Assembly (NCBI GenBank): GCA_022495005.1
Contig: JAGYXB010001010.1
Coordinates: forward strand, 2,294,001 to 2,358,000
DNA from: Rhyacophila brunnea
Lineage: Eukaryota; Arthropoda; Insecta; Trichoptera; Rhyacophilidae
Direction: 5' to 3'
Length of the DNA: 64,000 bases
The notes under the pieces were generated by a model. That model made no database searches, was not told the DNA's origin, and saw nothing but the letters and a program-made list of their open reading frames with translations. Position numbers and translations under genes: made by a program. Of the stretch, positions 22,109 through 34,512 are shown piece after piece. Each line of letters begins with the position of its first letter. Position 1 is the stretch's first letter.

Positions 22109-23158
22109 ATATTTGCAAACAGAAGCAGTGGGATTTATTAAAAATATATTTGAGTACAGGTTGCAGCCTATGCAATATTAATCTAAATTAACGTATACGT
22201 GCCGGAAAAACGCTACTCAAGTGTTAAATGTTTTCTAGATCTGAGGGCCAGAATCAACAATCTCATAAAATACTTTAGTATACGTTTCTTTTCAAGTTCC
22301 TTTACTTTATTTTTAATATAAATATGTAATATAACATTATTTTCTAATTTATTTTATTGTGTTAGCTGTCAATTAATGGTGGAAATGCATTTTATTATTA
22401 GTTTAAATAAAACGCAATTTTTATCATATAACTGGACAATATAACACTTTTATTAATATAACTAGACCGATTTCGTCCGCCACAGAGGGAAATTTTCAAC
22501 TAAAACAATACACAACAAACAGATACTTATATTTAACAAATTTAAAAAGAGGCAAACCTATCCAGTTATTTTTAATAAAAGTGGAATCAGTAAGATAATA
22601 TTTGTGTTTTAAACTAATAATTTTATATTTTTAAGTACACATTTTCGTGAATCGTAGCTGTAAAGTTTCAAGATGGTGCATAATACAATAATACTCTCTC
22701 TACGTACATATTATTATACCTAATGATTATTTTAGAGTTATTTGAACCGTTGTTTTAGTTTTGTTACAGTGGAAAATCTTGGTAAGAGATACCGTTTTTT
22801 TTAAAACAATACCTAGTAATACCTCTCATCCCAAGCGTTTTTTAAAGATGGGGAGAGAAGACCGAGTGGAGGGAGGTATCTATTTACGGGGAGACCAAGC
22901 ACGTGTTAGAGAAATATTTGAGAGGCATGGAATTGCACAGATATGGCACATTGACTGCTGACTAGATAATTACTTTTTAATTACCACATTTAAATAGCAT
23001 GCTAATTATATCGAACAACCACCTGATTGTTACGCGCTAGGTGCGTCTTTAGCGTCCAATGACTTAATATAAACATGACTAAATGCATGTTTAGCTAGAA
23101 TTTAGATTGCTTCTAATAATTGTGGATTTTATGATGGTAAAAATATGCTATAATATGT
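22109..23158. other. intergenic, unclassified
   Basis: AT-rich. A GC-richer segment at 22780-22960 gives a short open frame without recognisable motifs. Confidence 0.3.
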
Positions 23159-23489
23159 ACCTATATTATGGATATTTATGGGGGTCTAACGGAGTAGTGG
23201 ATACGTACCGCACGACACTGTATCCTGATAGTGTCACATAGCTTCTGCTACTGAATTCCTATCTCTACCTCCACGTGGTGAACCCTGGAAACCTGAGCAA
23301 CTACACCTAAGATCAGGTAGTCAACCATGGTGGAAGGTGTATTCAGAGCTAACGGAGAAGGACGAAATGGCCCTCCGAGTTGGGCGTGGGGCTAACAACC
23401 TCATCCCGTAAAAAACACATTGTTACGAAACCACAACAACATTCTCGGAAACCGGACACTAAACTCAAACAACCTGGCGAACGCTTTAA

Positions 23490-24486
23490 GGGGGGACATG
23501 CTCAGCGTAGGTCAAAATGGAGCTTTTGCTCTATTTTCAAAGCATGATCCTGGACATACCTTAAACGTTGTAGATAATCTATTTATATAATTTTTAAGCC
23601 TTATTATCCTTCATATTTATTTTAAACATTTGATGACTGCATAAAGTATTTTTATTACATAAAATCGGCTAGGTACATGTTCAAACACGCGCGTTAACAT
23701 TATTTGATTCCCTCCTTCAATTATATTTTGTCAATTTATGGCTACGGCCGTATGTTCTAGCGTAACCACTGGGGAATGCCCTACTGTAACTACTGTAACA
23801 CTACTGTATTCTTAGGTCAATAATTATTATAAAGCAATCATTATTCGTAGGATGTTTTCACACTTCAATAGTCAAAGACATAAGATTATAATGAGTATTT
23901 TTAGAATTATCTTCAAATGTGTTAATCTTACCCATTTTTTTAATAATAAAATGCCCAATTCTTGTCAAATTTGGGATCACAGAGATTATCAATATAATTT
24001 TTTATCGTAAATATTTCACTATAATTGAATTAGTATTTTTAGAATTATCTTCAAATGTGTTAATCTTGCCCATTTTTTGAATAATAAAATGCCTAATTCT
24101 TGTCAAATTTGGGATCACAGAGATTATCAATATAATTTTTTATCGCAAATATTTCACTATGATAATGTCAATATAAATTATACTGATGGTTTTATAAATG
24201 CGTTTAAAAATTAATAAATGTAAAAAATCAACACCACTGCATATTTATGTACTGAAATATGACTTTATTCTAAAACATTAGAGCGAGAGGTTTCAAAGAA
24301 TAATATTTTATGTAATAAAAATACTTTATGCAGTCATTAAATATTTAAAATAAATATAACGGATAATAAGGCTTCAAAATAATATATTATTAATAGATTA
24401 TCTACAACGTTTAAGGTATGTCCAGGATCATGCTTTGAAAATAGAAAAAAAAGCTCCATTTTAATTCACGCTGAGCACGTCCGCCC
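23490..24486. mobile_element. piggyBac-type MITE (TTAA) inserted in the RTE
   Basis: TTAA stands at both borders (23486-23489, 24487-24490). The ends are long inverted repeats of about 180 bp starting GGGNGGACNTGCTCAGCGT. No transposase. The flanking RTE reading frame joins across one TTAA, showing a clean insertion. Confidence 0.85.
23894..24163. repeat. tandem duplication inside the TTAA MITE
   Basis: A 138-bp unit starting AGTATTTTTAGAATTATC is repeated twice head to tail with only a few mismatches. Confidence 0.85.
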
Positions 24487-24490
24487 TTAA

Positions 24491-27420
24491 GGAAATACGA
24501 TTTGGAACATGGAATACATTATCACTCTATCGACCAGGAGCACTTAAACTCCTTACAGAACAACTTATAAAATACCAATGTGATATTACGGCCCTACAGG
24601 AGATGCGATGGATAGGTCAAGGAGTGATGGAGAAACGAGACTGCACTATACTCTATAGCTGCCATGATAGTGAACATCACTTTGGAACTGGATTCATTGG
24701 AAGCAAACGAGTGAAACATTTAATTATTGGGTTCGAACCAGTTAACCCAAGGATCATGCGACTGCGAATTGAAAGAAGTTTCTTCAATTACTCATTTATA
24801 AGTGTACATGCCCCTACAGAGGATAAGTCAGATGGGGAAAAAGAGGACTTCTACGATGCATTAGAAAGCACGTACAACAGTTGCCCAAATCACGATGTGA
24901 AAAGAATACTCGGTGATCTTAATGCCAAAATAGGACGGGAGGAGATCTACACTGCCATTGTCGGAAAACATAGTCTTCACAACGAAAGTAATGACAATGG
25001 TACTCGACTAATTAACTGTGCAGCTTCACTAAATATGGTTATTTGTAGCACAATGTTTTCCCGTAAGGATATATATAAGGGAACTTGGAAATTCCCGGAT
25101 GGGTGCACAATAAACCAAATAGACCTTATTTTGATAGACAACAGGCACAGATCGGATCTAATGAGCGTCCAGACATCCAGAGGGGCTAATGTAGACATAG
25201 ACCATTTCCTAGAATATGGAAAAGTTAGCGTAAAGATCTCAAACACCAAAAAGGAAATGGGAGCAAGAGCAAAACCCTTTGACACAGAGAAACTGAAGAT
25301 TCCGCAGGAACTGGCTCGGTACCAAGATAGCTTGAACACTCATCTGAGCGACAATGTTGAGGTTGGAGACCATGAAGAGGTGAATCAACACTGAGAAGAG
25401 TGCAAGACTGCCAAAGTATTCTCAGCTAATGATACCTTAGGACGCCGAATAACAGGTGAACGATCAGAATGGTTTGACGAAGATTGCCGCGAAGTCACTA
25501 CGAGAAAGAATGAGGCTTAATTGATGATGCTAAAGAAGAAAATATTGGCATCAGACGATGACTATAAAAAGCGCCGGCGTGACGATAAGAAACTACACAA
25601 GAAAAATAAAGGTGATTATTTAAAAAAGGAAATGATCCTACTCCAAGAACACTATAAAGCCCAAGAAAGTCGGCTGTTTTATAGAAAGATAAATAATGTT
25701 AGGAAGGGTTTCAAGCCTCGTATCACAATGTGCAAAGATGACGATGGCATGATACTCACAGAAAAGCACCGTATTCTCGCCCGGTGGGTGGGTTTATTTG
25801 ATCAACATTTAAATACCCCCCATAATGATGCCGGCAACACTAACATTAATACTCATGACCAGGAATCAGTACAAAGTGGTATGGATGATAACGAAGAACC
25901 ACTTAAATGAGGTAAAAGGTGCTATGTCAAGGTTTAAACAAACAAATCGCCTGGAATAGATAACCTAGAGAGTGAATTAATAAAATGTGGGGGAGAAAGC
26001 CTGCTCAAACATTTGCATAGCCTAATCCACCAAGTATGGACTTCAGAAAAGATACCAGAGGAGTGGAAGGATGGGCTGATTTGACCCCTGCACAAGAAAG
26101 GAGACCAACTAGAATGTAGTAACTACAGAGGGGTGACACTCCTTAACTCTGCATATAAACTGTTGTCGATTCTGATATTCCAGCGGCTGGAACCCATTGT
26201 AGAAGGAATACTCGGGCACTACCAAAGAGGCTTTCGACGAGGGAGATCATGTGTTACTCAAATATTCACTCTAAGGCAGATTCTAAAAAGGACCACTGAA
26301 TTCAATATTAACAGGTATCACCTGTTCATCGATTTTAAGACAGCTTATGATAGCATTAATCGATACCGAATATATCGAATTTGAAATTCCGACGAAAATA
26401 ATTAAACTTGTAGAGATGACAATGACACCAGTACAATTCCGGGTGAAGCTTCAAGCAGAAATATCCGAGCCATTTATATCACTGAATGGCCTCAGGCAAG
26501 GTGACGCTCTGGCATGCCTTCTTTTCAATATTTCGCTAGAAAAAGCGATACGGGATGCAAAGATTGATGCCCGTGGCAGCGGCACAAAATTTACTAAGCC
26601 TGTGCAGCTGCTGGTGTATGCCGATGATATCGACATCATTGCCATATCAGAATTGGCACTGAAAAAGTCATTCACAGCACTAGAAGCCTCTGCCAAAAGA
26701 ATGGGTTTACAAATAAACGAGGCAAAAACTTAATACATGCCTGTCTATGTCACACTACGAGAAGTCGCACCAAAGTTGGATATCGGTGCATACAAGTTTG
26801 ATACGGTCGACAGTTTCATATAGCTTGGATCTCTTGTAACTCGTCATAATGATGTTACAGAAGAAATCGACAAGAAAATCATGTCAGCGAATAAATGCTA
26901 CTTTGGCCTGTTAAGACATTTTAGGTCCCGCGTACTATCTCGCCGAACTAAAAGCACTCTTTACAAGACACTTGTAGTAAAGCCAGTGCTCACCTACGCA
27001 TCGGAAACCTGGACATTAACTCGGCGAAATGAACGAGCCCTGAACATTTTTGAAAGAAAAATTCTCCGCCGTATATATGGACCGATCAGGGATGGCACCA
27101 ATTGGAGCAGAAGATATAATGCTGAGCTCTACGGGCTGTACGAAGATTGCAGCGCAGTTCAATCATTTAAGATTGGGAGACTGCGATGGCTAAGTCATGT
27201 GCACCGTATGAATGGCAATAAACCGGCAAAGAGAGTGATGTCCAGCAATCCAATAGGACGTAGAAGAAGAGGGAGGCCAAAGATTCGCTGGTTGGATGAA
27301 GCTGCGAGTGACTGCCGTATTCTGGGGGTACCAAATTGGAAAGAGGCCACACTGGATAGAGACAGGTGGAAGGAGCTGTTGGAGGAGGCTAGGACCCACA
27401 CAGGGTTGTCGCGCCCCTGA
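24491..27420 (+). pseudogene. RTE ORF2 (endonuclease + reverse transcriptase), broken
   Basis: Continuing the frame before the MITE, the protein reads EIRFGTWNTLSLYRPG, DITALQEMRW, SVHAPT, GDLNAKIG and IDHFL: an apurinic-type endonuclease with its catalytic E, D, N and H. Stop at 25392-25394 and frame changes follow. RT motifs come next: GLI-stop-PLHKKGD (about 26070), NYRGVTLLN, FRRGRSC, IDFKTAYDS, LRQGDALACLLFN and catalytic YADD near 26618. The C-terminus has HVHRMNGNKPA, RRGRPKIRWLDE and ends at 27420. Not active because of the MITE, stops and at least three frameshifts. Confidence 0.85.
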
Positions 27421-27583
27421 TGATGATGACCTATATTATATAAGGCTGATAATAAAATAATATATATTCTCCCCCTCGGTCCCTAGTTCTTCTTTTTCAC
27501 GTTAAATTCACCGAACTTTATGAGTTCGTCTATCTTAAGATTTTCTAGGCTTTAGAGCATTATTTTGGTCGATTAGTACCTCT

Positions 27584-27973
27584 TTGATGCCACTTTATGG
27601 AGGCATTTATTCAGCGGCTATCCGCTTATCGGGCGGTCCAGCCCATTATAGCTCCTCAGTGACCTTATCAAATCGTGTACCTCGTCTGCCTCCTTATGTG
27701 TTGATTTCAATTATGATTTTCCTCGGTATGCCCAACTTACACAATTATATTAAAAACATCTCAATTATATATGCCTTGTACAATCAAGAAATCTCTGGGT
27801 TAAGGGTTTCCAACCCGTCGATCTCGAAGCAAAATTTAGTCGATCCCAATTACGATTATGAAAACAATGTCCAAAGTCTAGCTCAAACTATCACAATGAT
27901 TATTCTAAATGATGTGGGGAATTTAGAATTACAGTTGATTGAATTGCAAAATGAAACAATTGAAATCTTCTGA
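27584..27973 (+). CDS. orphan open reading frame, 129 codons, doubtful
   Basis: It runs 129 codons from an ATG with a relatively even amino-acid composition; the C-terminal half (DPNYDYENNVQSLAQTIT, NLELQLIELQNETIEIF) looks protein-like. No family was recognised, no splice context is evident, and it starts 150 bp past the RTE. It may be a retroelement relic or chance. Confidence 0.18.
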   Translation: MMPLYGGIYSAAIRLSGGPAHYSSSVTLSNRVPRLPPYVLISIMIFLGMPNLHNYIKNISIIYALYNQEISGLRVSNPSISKQNLVDPNYDYENNVQSLAQTITMIILNDVGNLELQLIELQNETIEIF

Positions 27974-28559
27974 TATATGGATAGTACTGAATCCAGAAAA
28001 ATACTCATATTTAAAGGACTAAAAACTATCCTCGAATGTTGTCAAGTTTTAGATGTACATAATAAATACTACGTGAATCTTCATTTTGGCATATGAAATA
28101 TGTTAAATCCAAATATTGAACACGTTTGACGGATGGACCACCTTTACCATCTGTGTTTTGAAGCAAGTAATTATAAGCGGACTTATTTGAAGATTGCCAA
28201 TCATACATAATGTCAAATATCTCATTAATTATAGGTACATATTAATCAAATCTATTTGAATTAACAAAAAACTTCGTAGAGATTATTTGACTCTTGTTTG
28301 CTTCACCATATCTATAAAAAATACAAAAATTGTTTTTGAAGATATTTAACGATAATTTGCCTTTTAAAATGAATATTTTTAACTTTGAAGAACTAAAAAA
28401 AGCATCTTATAAAATTTTTATTAGAAATCGATCGCCATGAAAATTGAGATAAAAAGTAGCTCCCAAAAAGGTTGGGTACCCTTGATCTTGGAGCTAAGAG
28501 TATAATATTATTATGTAATCTTGCGTAAAACTTTATAAGCCTTTTTCAGATTTTCTATT

Positions 28560-28780
28560 AGGAAGGGTGCAAATTATTAAACGCTACTCTGGAAGATCTA
28601 TACAGGCGATTTGATTGGAAGAACAGTTGAATCGCTATGAATAGCGAATACCTCAGTCGCCCACGTTTTCCAGATGACATTATTGTACTTTGTCAATGAA
28701 CACCGAAATCTAGGTTTAAAAATAAATATCTCAAAGACAATGATAAACTGCTTTATATACTGAACTAAAGGTGATCCAGC
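28560..28780 (+). pseudogene. degenerate LINE reverse-transcriptase fragment
   Basis: Translation gives LNATLEDLYRRFDWKN, then EYLSRPRFPDDIIVL (the family's L-R-F-A-D-D-I-V-L block with A changed to P), then after a frameshift NLGLKINISKTM. Order and spacing match RT motifs of RTE/CR1-like LINEs. Several stops. Confidence 0.6.
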
Positions 28781-28959
28781 TCATTAATGACACTCAAAAT
28801 CAAGTGGGTAAACAATTACGTCCCAACAAATTTCAATTGATGGTAGTATGTCCTAACTACGACAAGATTGTTTGCAGAACCAAACTGGTTTTAGGCATCT
28901 GAAGAGTACCTACTGATACCAAATACGTCTCCAATCCCATATCAGAAACCTTATATAAA

Positions 28960-29990
28960 ACAACGTCTACCGTCCCGTAAAATTACTATATGCCCTGTAA
29001 TATTATAAAATAAATATTTTGCAAACGAACATGAGGTTTCTCAGTGTCCCCTGACACAAAGCAAACTACTTGTTCGCCCTTCTCGGTAAAAATACATCCA
29101 ACCCCGATGGAGAAAGCATAAAATTTACCGTTGAAGTCATCGAGGCGATCACAGTTTACATTTGTTCGAAATTTAGGAAATAACCCCTCCTGCCCCTCTC
29201 CCGCATCTTACGAGGGGGTAGACGAAAATAATTCTTTAGTACGGATCCGCCCGCAAAGATAGTAGATACGTCTCCCGCGCCCCTTTGTCTTTGCGAGGGG
29301 GGCCGCCTAGAAATAAGTAAACTCCACCCGTCTTGATTTTATAAATCAGTATATCCCTTGTGTGTTTCCAAGTTAATAAATAATCGTATAACCTCTACTA
29401 CGTAAGAGCGAAATGAATAACAAGTGATCCGTGAAATAATATAATACAAAGTGAATACCACAAGGTACCTAAATAAATCAGCCCAAAAATATAACGTCAG
29501 TGTAGTGCCTAATCTAAGATCTCGTTAAATGTAATTGTAATAAGACCAATGCTTTTCCATGCTTTAGTGTAATAAAACATAATTCTGCGCGGAATTATAA
29601 AACAAACATCTGTGTTATCAATTTTGTGTCCATTACAATGTCTCTCACGCACCAATACATCGAAGTACCTACCCGAATGAAGGACTCCACAATACACACT
29701 TGAGTTCTGAAAGGTATTACTACCCACCTATCTTCAAAAATGATCTATGATCTGTATCTTATGCATGAAGTGTGCTACCAGTGGATGCACTCTTATAGTG
29801 TAATGTATATGGCAAAAATATTTATCAATATTAAATATATTTGGAATAATAATGTAAGTACCTACACATAGCAATAAAGCATTGATGTATTACTCAGGGG
29901 ATAATGGGAACTGACATATCTAACGGATAAGGAGAAACAGGCAACCGATATCGAGTAAGGAAGGATACGGGGTAAATTTAAACACGAAGA
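28960..29990. other. intergenic, unclassified
   Basis: A GC-rich block with runs of G (29180-29300, CGAGGGGG words) stands out, but it has no ends, coding potential or RNA fold that I can support. Confidence 0.3.
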
Positions 29991-29997
29991 AAAAGAT

Positions 29998-30575
29998 GGT
30001 TGTACTAATTCAGAAACCTTCGCAGGGGTGCGCAGCATAACTCACCAAAGTTCATTGCAATCGATTGAATAGTATAGGAACGCATACGAATAGAATAATA
30101 TAGACTAGAAGAAGAAGAAGCAGATGGTTGTACTAATTCAGAAACTTTCGCGGGTGTGAGCACAGCAACTGACGAAAGTTTCATCGCAATCGGATGAATA
30201 GTATAGGAATGCATACGAATAGAAGAAGAAGAAGATGGTTGTACTAATTCAGAAACCTTAGCGGGCATGCGCACAACAACTCACCAAAGTTTCATCGCAA
30301 TCGGACTAATGGTGTAGGAACGCATACGAATAGAAAAAGATGGAATATTAGAACAAGCTGGTTGTACTAATTCAAAAATCTTTGCGGGTGTACGCAACAA
30401 CTGACGAAAGTTTCATCGCAATCGGATGAACGGTATAGAAACCATACGAATAAAAGAACATAGAATGAAGAAGAATGAGATGGTTTATCTAATTCAGAAA
30501 CCTTGGCAGGTGTGCACACAATAACTCACCAAAGTTTTATCGTAATCGGATGAATGTTATAGGTATAGTGAACAT
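29998..30575. repeat. tandem array, about five units of 110-128 bp
   Basis: Units begin near 29998, 30126, 30238, 30358 and 30481. Each has GGTTGTACTAATTCAGAAAC, a CACCAAAGTTTCATCGCAATCGG block and a GGAACGCATACGAATAGA end with GAAGAAG tracts. The block resembles LINE 3' UTR sequence, but here it is tandemly amplified. Confidence 0.85.
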
Positions 30576-31860
30576 ATAATTATTTATATTCTAGTTAGTG
30601 GCTGTCTCTAGTTTATATTTTGTTATTATGCATTTTTAAATATTTGCATAGAACATAATAATTTGGTAAAACCGGTCCTGATTATTAATAAAATATGTGA
30701 AAAAAGTATTAAGTCGATAGGTGCATATTTAACGTTTTTAATGGTAAACTGTAATTATTTTAAATCAAGTAATTATATAATCAACAATAGGGACAGTATG
30801 ACGAGACACCACTGTATTATTGGACAAATAACACGCAAAAATTGACAATATTCACTTACCGTTTTTGGCGTTCGATATTAACTTTCCATGTTTCTTTTCT
30901 TCGTAAACGCTTTCTTGACTCATTTGGCTTATATTTCGGCACATTTATCAGTTCAACATTCATTATAAATATTGAAAAACACTATTAACCTACAGAGCGA
31001 TCAACACGAAGTCATTATAATTTTGTTCATCACATGACCATCAGAGCAGCCGCTGATTGGCTTATTCATTTTAGGGGGATTTGAAATTCATACGCCAACT
31101 GTTTTAGGGGGTTTTGAAATTAAGCCTAATTTTTGATAATAAATATTGATGGTTTTAGGCCTTTTTTGAAACTATAACTTTGTCCAACATATAGAGGACA
31201 AACACATATTTCTAAATATATATCTAACTCAAAATTTTATGAAAACCGTTTAAGGGGCTTTTGAAACTAGGCGCTTCATATAGCCTATCGGAATTCTATG
31301 TATTATCTGTTGTGTGGTCTTACTCCAACATCTGTCGCTTACTTATATATTTTTTGTCTGAGAGCACCTACAAAGATTTTACATAATATTATAATTATTT
31401 AGCTATTAGAAAATCAGTTTACATGTATATTTTATGTAATTTTTGAAACATAAATTTCATTATTATTATTATTTTGAATGTTTTATGTAAAATGTAAGTA
31501 GTAATTATTATGTTATGCTTCCAGCCACAAAAGCATTATGGGCTGGGTTTTATTAACAATTAGGTACCTACTAAGCTATTGTTCGCAAGATGATAAAAAT
31601 GCTATAAGTAAAAAAGTAGATATCAAACAAACAATATTTGTTAACACATTGTATGCTCATTATGTCTATATCTTAAAGGATTAAATCAAAAACGATTGAT
31701 TTGCAACTAACTAGTGAACACTGACAGCTAGTTAAGAAAATTGCATACGTATTTAATTCACCCTGTCGCTCCCGGCATAGAACAAGCACAGAGTTACTTC
31801 TCACCACGTAAGGGCCTGCAGCGCGTAGATTGAGGGTGAGGGAGGGTCTACCACGAAGCC
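30576..31860. other. intergenic, unclassified
   Basis: At 31060-31260 the phrase TTTAGGGGGNTTTTGAAA recurs three or four times with variation, probably a decayed transposon end. Otherwise nothing was recognised. Confidence 0.3.
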
Positions 31861-31862
31861 TG

Positions 31863-32402
31863 TGCTCCATTGGCACGCAAGTCAGACGATTTATAGTCTT
31901 CGAACTTTTTTTTCGCGTGAAGCACCCCAGATCTGCGGACTTTTAAATCCGCAGACCAGGCTCGTTGGATTTCAAACATGTTTGATATTTTACTCTCCGA
32001 GTTGCCAGACTTCGTCCGTCAACCACTACGTAAATTCGATTTGACATTAATATTAATACGAAATCATTCGGACCGAAAAAAATCTATAAGTAATTGTTTT
32101 AAACATTTTTATTGATTAATTTGTTAATTTACATATTAGAAATGAGAGATTTATCAATAAATTTTTATTTGTATTTATGAAATTCATAAAAGAAAACGTA
32201 AAACGTGCGTTGTGTTCACTGCTATATTATTTTATGCAAGTCTACATATAAATATTACAAAATTGTAGGATTATCGGAAGACATTACGATAATCGCAACT
32301 TTTGACAGCTCGACTTTTTTATTCGTTCGTTGATCAGTAGCAGAGCATAGACAAATCGGACGATTTATTGTCCTCAGATTTTGGCTCACTAATGGAGCGC
32401 CG
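31863..32402. mobile_element. MITE with GCGCTCCATTGG ends (copy 1)
   Basis: The left end TGCTCCATTGGCACGC and the right end (reverse complement GCGCTCCATTAGTGAGCC) are imperfect inverted repeats with subterminal CAGACGATTT / CGGACGATTTATTG. An internal palindrome around ATCTGCGGACTT/AAATCCGCAGAC is present. An inverted copy lies at 52448-52986. Confidence 0.7.
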
Positions 32403-34150
32403 GTATGAGGTTGTGACCCACTGTGTGATATCGGTTTGTGCGGGAGACTAATAACAACAACTCGAAGTAGGTTCAATTGAACAGAGTTTAGCTTCAATAG
32501 AGGATTGCCCAATTACATAAAAAACTTGCCAATTTATTGATTGTAATTGAATCTATATTTCTGTTCACATATAATACTGTTTTGATAATTTGTAATACCT
32601 ACATACGTTTTTTCTTTGTTCGACTCTGAAAGTTTCTTCGAAGGTCATTCTATAGTTTTGTTAGAAAGTTGTAAATAAATTTCCAGGAGTATAATATTGA
32701 CCGTTATATTGATTAGATAATTGACAATAACTTAATTACATAATTTATTTGTGTTTTGATTTTAGTTTACAGAACACGTCGCAATAATAATACTAATTGT
32801 AAAATTGATTAACACTAATGTAAAATTAAGTGCTCCTAATTAATTGTATCATTTAAATGTAAATTAGAAGTTTTAACATGACGTTAGTACGTTTATTATA
32901 AAAACTTTAATTTACAATAAATACATCATATAACCCACAAACATGGTTACATGTACAAACCTAGTAAAAACAGGTTTGATAACATCAGAGTACGAATTTT
33001 CTAAAATAAGTTACCGGCTAAGCACTGTGACATTAAGAGGACGTTCTACAGAATTGGCCTTGAGAATTGAAAATATGATTTTTTAACATGTGGTCCATAA
33101 TATCTGGTCTACCAGTTAATATAAAAAGGACGTGTCAAAGTTGTTTGTGTTAATAAATTTGCTCTGTGACTGATCCGACTCATATTTCACATTTATTTCA
33201 TCAGGGCTGTCGAAGACATAAATCATAATATATATTTATAACTTTAAATTTTTATTTATAATATATATTATTTAAGTTTTGTGCATCTAATGCCGGGTCC
33301 ACACTGGCAACAAGTTAATTTGCTGGCAACCTCGTTAGATTTTACGATAATTATTGTAAAATTTCTTAGCAATTATGGTAAGTATCGTAAAATTTAATGA
33401 GGTTGCCAGCAACTTGTTGCCAGTGTGGAAATGGCTTAATATCCACTGTGGTTCACGTAGTGGCATGGACCTGGGGTTAGCTAATTCAGGAAGTCAACAC
33501 CCATGATAGAATTTTTTCCAGTTTTGGTTGCATTATATTCCAAAACTCTTCTGTAAAAATCGTTTCCGAGTTTATAAATGGAAATTTCTCGGTGTACATA
33601 GTAAACAAACCTACGAATAAAAAAAAGACAAAAAGGAACATACTGATTCATCGCAGTAAAATCTGGTAATCAAATTCGCCATTTTGAAAAGCGACGATTT
33701 TGCGTAAACAAATATCACGTGGTCTGTACGTGTGCGGCAAACTTCGAATGTGTTTGTAATTTTGTGCAAAGTGCGAATGTAATGTTTTCAAATAATTGAT
33801 ATGGATTAATTATACCATCGTATTATTTTCTCGAAATCATAAACATACTATAATAGTATTTGAGTATCAACCTATGTTCAATTTGAATTGGGTTATAATA
33901 ATAATATACCCGTATATATATCAATAGTATGTTTGCTACAAAATCCACCCAAGTTATCAGTACGTACTTGCACAGGTTTGATTAAAACCATGATGAAATT
34001 AACATTTAAAAAATATGAATGCTTAATATTATTTTGACAGCCCTGTTTTCTGATCGGCTTCATCTCGCAGGTGTTCATAAAATAATAATAATTCTCCGCG
34101 CGGCAGAAATTATCAGTAATAATAAGAATATTTCTTGAAATAAAATCTCC
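32403..34150. other. intergenic upstream of CTL-B
   Basis: Mostly AT-rich, containing one short foldback at 33298-33429. No exon recognised. Confidence 0.3.
33298..33429. repeat. 132-bp hairpin MITE
   Basis: Arms TCCACACTGGCAACAAGTT and its exact complement, continuing imperfectly through GCTGGCAACCTC and TTTTACGATA, pair over about 50 bp around a short AT loop. Confidence 0.8.
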
Positions 34151-34439
34151 GATGATTAGTGATTTTTGCGAAAAGATCGATTTAAATTGACGTAGTTACG
34201 ACGCCGAGGTCCTTTTTATACTGAATTATATTTGAACGGCGGGCTCTTCAGCGGGCCCTTAACATCGATCATGTTTAGCATTTCTCGCGGGTTGTATTAA
34301 CAACTATATATCGTTGGTTAGTATTTTAATGGTTAAATTATCAACTTTAATATTTCGGACGAAGGTGTGCAAATCGTAAGATGTTGGTCAGAATATATTG
34401 GTGAACTATTGAAGTCGGTATCAGAAATAAAACAGTAAT

Positions 34440-34512
34440 ATGTATCACCATTTTTTATCACACATCACCCTATTGCTTTATTTTGTCATCTCTATCGCCA
34501 ATGCTTTTAATG
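34440..34512 (+). CDS. CTL-B exon 1: signal peptide
   Basis: The ATG at 34440 starts MYHHFLSHITLLLYFVIS followed by IANAFN and a phase-1 donor GTAAGA. Same length (73 nt) and phase as CTL-A exon 1. The hydrophobic core ITLLLYFVISIA with small residues A-N-A before the end fits signal peptidase cleavage. Confidence 0.87.

Larger units (their letters stand above)
23170..27428 (+). mobile_element. near full-length RTE-type LINE, with a TTAA MITE inside
   Basis: An 11-bp duplication ACCTATATTAT (23159-23169 and 27429-27439) flanks the element, and it ends in TGATGATGATG, as RTE-clade LINEs do. Removing the MITE leaves about 3.26 kb, the usual full length. It has a 5' UTR from 23170, then endonuclease, reverse transcriptase and C-terminal region in one polyprotein, now frame-shifted. 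Lies between CTL-A and CTL-B on the same strand. Confidence 0.85.

Noticed and set aside
24977..25339. 120-codon minus-strand open frame
   Set aside because: Shadow of the RTE endonuclease on the + strand.
29998..30575. Regularly spaced repeats that could look like a CRISPR array
   Set aside because: Units are 110-128 bp head-to-tail copies without unique spacers, in a eukaryotic intergenic region with no cas genes.
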